This document shows positions 62,047-64,000 of a stretch of 64,000 bases of DNA, piece after piece (the first letter of the stretch is position 1; the number at the start of each line of letters is the position of its first letter). The position numbers were made by a program, and so were the translations under genes. The DNA comes from Synechococcus sp. Cruz-7E5 (lineage in GTDB: Bacteria > Cyanobacteriota > Cyanobacteriia > PCC-6307 > Cyanobiaceae), in NCBI RefSeq assembly GCF_024345995.1, contig NZ_JAGQCE010000002.1, forward strand, positions 248,001 to 312,000. Reading direction: 5' to 3'. Below the pieces are notes generated by a model that was not told where the DNA came from, searched no databases, and saw only the letters and a list, made by a program, of their open reading frames with translations.

Positions 62047-64000
62047 ATGCCCAGCCCCAACCGTCTCGCCGCCATTCAGCGCACCCAGGAACGCCCAGCG
62101 GCGGTCACTGCCCCCATCGCTTCCCTTGATGAGATCTGGGCTGCGGACGTCTTCAACCTCTCCAAGATGAAGTCGTCCTTGCCCAAGGACATCTTCAAGT
62201 CGGTTCAGAAAACCGTCCAGGAGGGAGGCAAGCTCGACGTCACCGTCGCCAACGTGGTGGCTCAGGCGATGAAGGACTGGGCCGTGGGCCGCGGTGCCCT
62301 GTACTACGCCCACGTCTTCTACCCGCTCACCAACTCCACCGCTGAGAAGCACGACGGTTTCATCTCCACCCAGAGCGACGGATCCGCCATCTGCGAATTC
62401 ACCGGCAAGGTGCTGGTGCAGGGTGAACCGGATGGTTCCTCCTTTCCCAACGGCGGCATCCGCTCCACCTTCGAGGCCCGCGGCTACACCGCCTGGGACA
62501 TCACCAGTCCGGCCTTCCTGATGTCGACGCCCAATGGCGTCACCCTCTGCATCCCCACGGTTTTCGTGTCGTGGACAGGTGAGGCCCTCGACAAGAAAAC
62601 GCCTCTGCTGCGCTCCAACGCGGCCATGAACAAGCAGGCCCAGCGTCTGCTCAGGCTTCTCGGCAACACCGACGTGGCTCCGGTGAACTCCAGCTGCGGC
62701 GCTGAGCAGGAGTATTTCCTGGTGGACAGCGCTTTCGTGAGCCTGCGCCCCGACCTGCTGCTCTCGGGCCGCACCCTGTTCGGCAACCCGTCACCCAAGG
62801 GTCAGCAGTTCGACGACCATTATTTCGGTGCCATCCCCCAGCGGGTCCAGGTCTTCATGCAGGACGTGGAGCACCAGATGTACCGGTTGGGCATCCCTGC
62901 CAAGACCCGTCACAACGAAGTGGCGCCCGGCCAGTTCGAGTTGGCCCCCTTCTTCGAGGCGGCCAACGTGGCCACCGATCACCAGCAGCTGACCATGACG
63001 CTGCTCAAGAACACTGCTCGCAAGCACGGCATGAATTGCCTGCTGCATGAGAAGCCTTTCGAGGGCATCAACGGCTCCGGCAAGCACGTGAACTGGTCGG
63101 TGGGTAACGCCACCCAGGGCAACCTGCTGGATCCCGGCAGCAGCCCCGAGGAGAACATGCAGTTCCTGCTGTTCTGCGGTGCGGTGATCCGTGGCGTTCA
63201 TCTCTACGGGCCGCTGCTGCGTGCCGTGGTGGCCACGGCTGGCAATGATCACCGCCTGGGTGCCAACGAAGCCCCTCCGGCGATCATCTCCGTCTACCTC
63301 GGCAGCCAGCTGGAAGAGGTGTACACGATGATCAAGAACGGCAACCTCGGCAGCACCGATCACGGTGGTCTGATGCAACTGGGTGTCGACACCCTGCCGG
63401 AGTTCCCCAAGGATCCCGGCGATCGCAACCGCACCTCCCCCTTTGCCTTCACCGGCAATCGCTTTGAGTTCAGGGCAGTGGGTTCGAACCAGTCGGTGGC
63501 CGGTCCGCTGGTGGCCATGAACACGATGCTGGCGGACTCGCTCCAATACATCTGCGATGAGATGGAGGCGAAGATGGCTGCCGGAGCCACTCTTCAGGAT
63601 GCTGCCACCGCGGTGCTCAAGTCGATCATGGAGCAGCACGGTGACGTCGTCTTCGGCGGAGACGGCTACTCCAGCGAGTGGCACCAGATGGCCGTCAACG
63701 AGCGGGGGCTGGAGAACCTGCCCACAACCGCCGATGCCCTGCTCGTGCTCGAACGGGACAACGTCAAGGACCTGTTTGCGCGCATGGGGGTGCTCACCCC
63801 GGTGGAACTGCAGAGCCGCTTTGAGGTGTACGCCGAGCAGTACGTTCTCGCGGTGGAAGTGGAGGCCAAGCTGGCCCTGCAGATCGCCCGCACTCAGGTT
63901 TATCCCGCGGTCATGGAGTATCTCGGCGGTCTGGCCAATTCCCTGCGCTATCAGGAAGATCTGGGCCTTCCCCCCGATCGCGCCATGGCTGGCCGTATCG
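62047..64000 (+). CDS. glnN: Type III glutamine synthetase, 3' end beyond window
   Basis: 651 of roughly 720 residues are present. From [18 protein letters not shown] the frame stays open to the edge. Family signatures include [20 protein letters not shown], the catalytic-face [53 protein letters not shown] and [20 protein letters not shown]. GlnN makes glutamine from glutamate, ammonia and ATP and in cyanobacteria is commonly NtcA-controlled under nitrogen stress. I could not recognise an NtcA box in the 133 bases upstream of it. Confidence 0.96.
   Translation, partial: MPSPNRLAAIQRTQERPAAVTAPIASLDEIWAADVFNLSKMKSSLPKDIFKSVQKTVQEGGKLDVTVANVVAQAMKDWAVGRGALYYAHVFYPLTNSTAEKHDGFISTQSDGSAICEFTGKVLVQGEPDGSSFPNGGIRSTFEARGYTAWDITSPAFLMSTPNGVTLCIPTVFVSWTGEALDKKTPLLRSNAAMNKQAQRLLRLLGNTDVAPVNSSCGAEQEYFLVDSAFVSLRPDLLLSGRTLFGNPSPKGQQFDDHYFGAIPQRVQVFMQDVEHQMYRLGIPAKTRHNEVAPGQFELAPFFEAANVATDHQQLTMTLLKNTARKHGMNCLLHEKPFEGINGSGKHVNWSVGNATQGNLLDPGSSPEENMQFLLFCGAVIRGVHLYGPLLRAVVATAGNDHRLGANEAPPAIISVYLGSQLEEVYTMIKNGNLGSTDHGGLMQLGVDTLPEFPKDPGDRNRTSPFAFTGNRFEFRAVGSNQSVAGPLVAMNTMLADSLQYICDEMEAKMAAGATLQDAATAVLKSIMEQHGDVVFGGDGYSSEWHQMAVNERGLENLPTTADALLVLERDNVKDLFARMGVLTPVELQSRFEVYAEQYVLAVEVEAKLALQIARTQVYPAVMEYLGGLANSLRYQEDLGLPPDRAMAGRI

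Overview
The window comes from a GC-rich picocyanobacterium of the Synechococcus/Cyanobium type. Evidence for this: a phycobilisome rod linker, a one-helix high-light-inducible chlorophyll-binding protein, a PsbP-type photosystem lipoprotein, an SmtA-like metallothionein, a DUF1350 protein, a Nif11-like protein and a type III glutamine synthetase (GlnN). Genes are densely packed, with many 4-base ATGA/GTGA overlaps and convergent 3' overlaps.

Layout. 0-5.5 kb: DNA photolyases of two classes, with DCC and AhpC/TSA-type redox proteins, then hli and smtA. 5.4-14 kb: small metabolic and membrane genes (acyltransferase, TIGR04283-type glycosyltransferase, DUF547, DoxX, TPR, TspO, Nudix, an ABC ATPase, small envelope proteins), ending at tRNA-Pro(GGG). 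14-24 kb: Nif11-like protein, CorA, Na/Pi cotransporter, DnaQ-like exonuclease, peroxiredoxin Q, DUF1350, DUF805, acetyl-CoA synthetase.

23.9-47 kb is the accessory heart of the window. It is a Wzx/Wzy-type exopolysaccharide locus embedded in a dense signalling cluster. The leftward arm holds, in transcription order, a sulfotransferase, a flippase, a GT4, a tandem GT2-GT2, an Alg14/PssD-like and an Alg13/PssE-like half-enzyme pair, a priming sugar-phosphate transferase with an N-terminal STAS domain, and an RsbW-like serine kinase/anti-sigma factor. The rightward arm holds an outer-membrane export protein (Wza-like), a chain-length protein (Wzz-like), a Wzy-like polymerase, an H-NOX haem sensor, an HNOBA hybrid histidine kinase with receiver and HPt, and a response regulator with a SpoIIE/RsbU-type PP2C phosphatase. 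A lone STAS protein, a PAS protein, two more hybrid kinases and a GAF protein with a degenerate GGDEF domain follow. All the parts of a partner-switching cascade are therefore present (gas sensor, phosphorelay, phosphatase, two STAS antagonists, serine kinase), and one STAS domain is fused to the enzyme that starts polymer synthesis. I propose that this is a nitric-oxide-responsive switch for making a sulfated exopolysaccharide. The parts are seen in the sequence; the wiring is inferred.

47-64 kb returns to core genes: HAD hydrolase, fatty-acid desaturase, rod linker, LipA, RecR, PsbP-like lipoprotein, an FAD oxidoreductase, an LCP-family ligase, a ParB-like protein, an ABC exporter, a DEAD-box RNA helicase, a mannose-6-phosphate-isomerase-like cupin, and GlnN, which runs off the right edge. 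Besides the tRNA, three hairpin terminators plus one weaker candidate and a few short repeats are visible. I found no CRISPR array, rRNA, intact insertion sequence or prophage.
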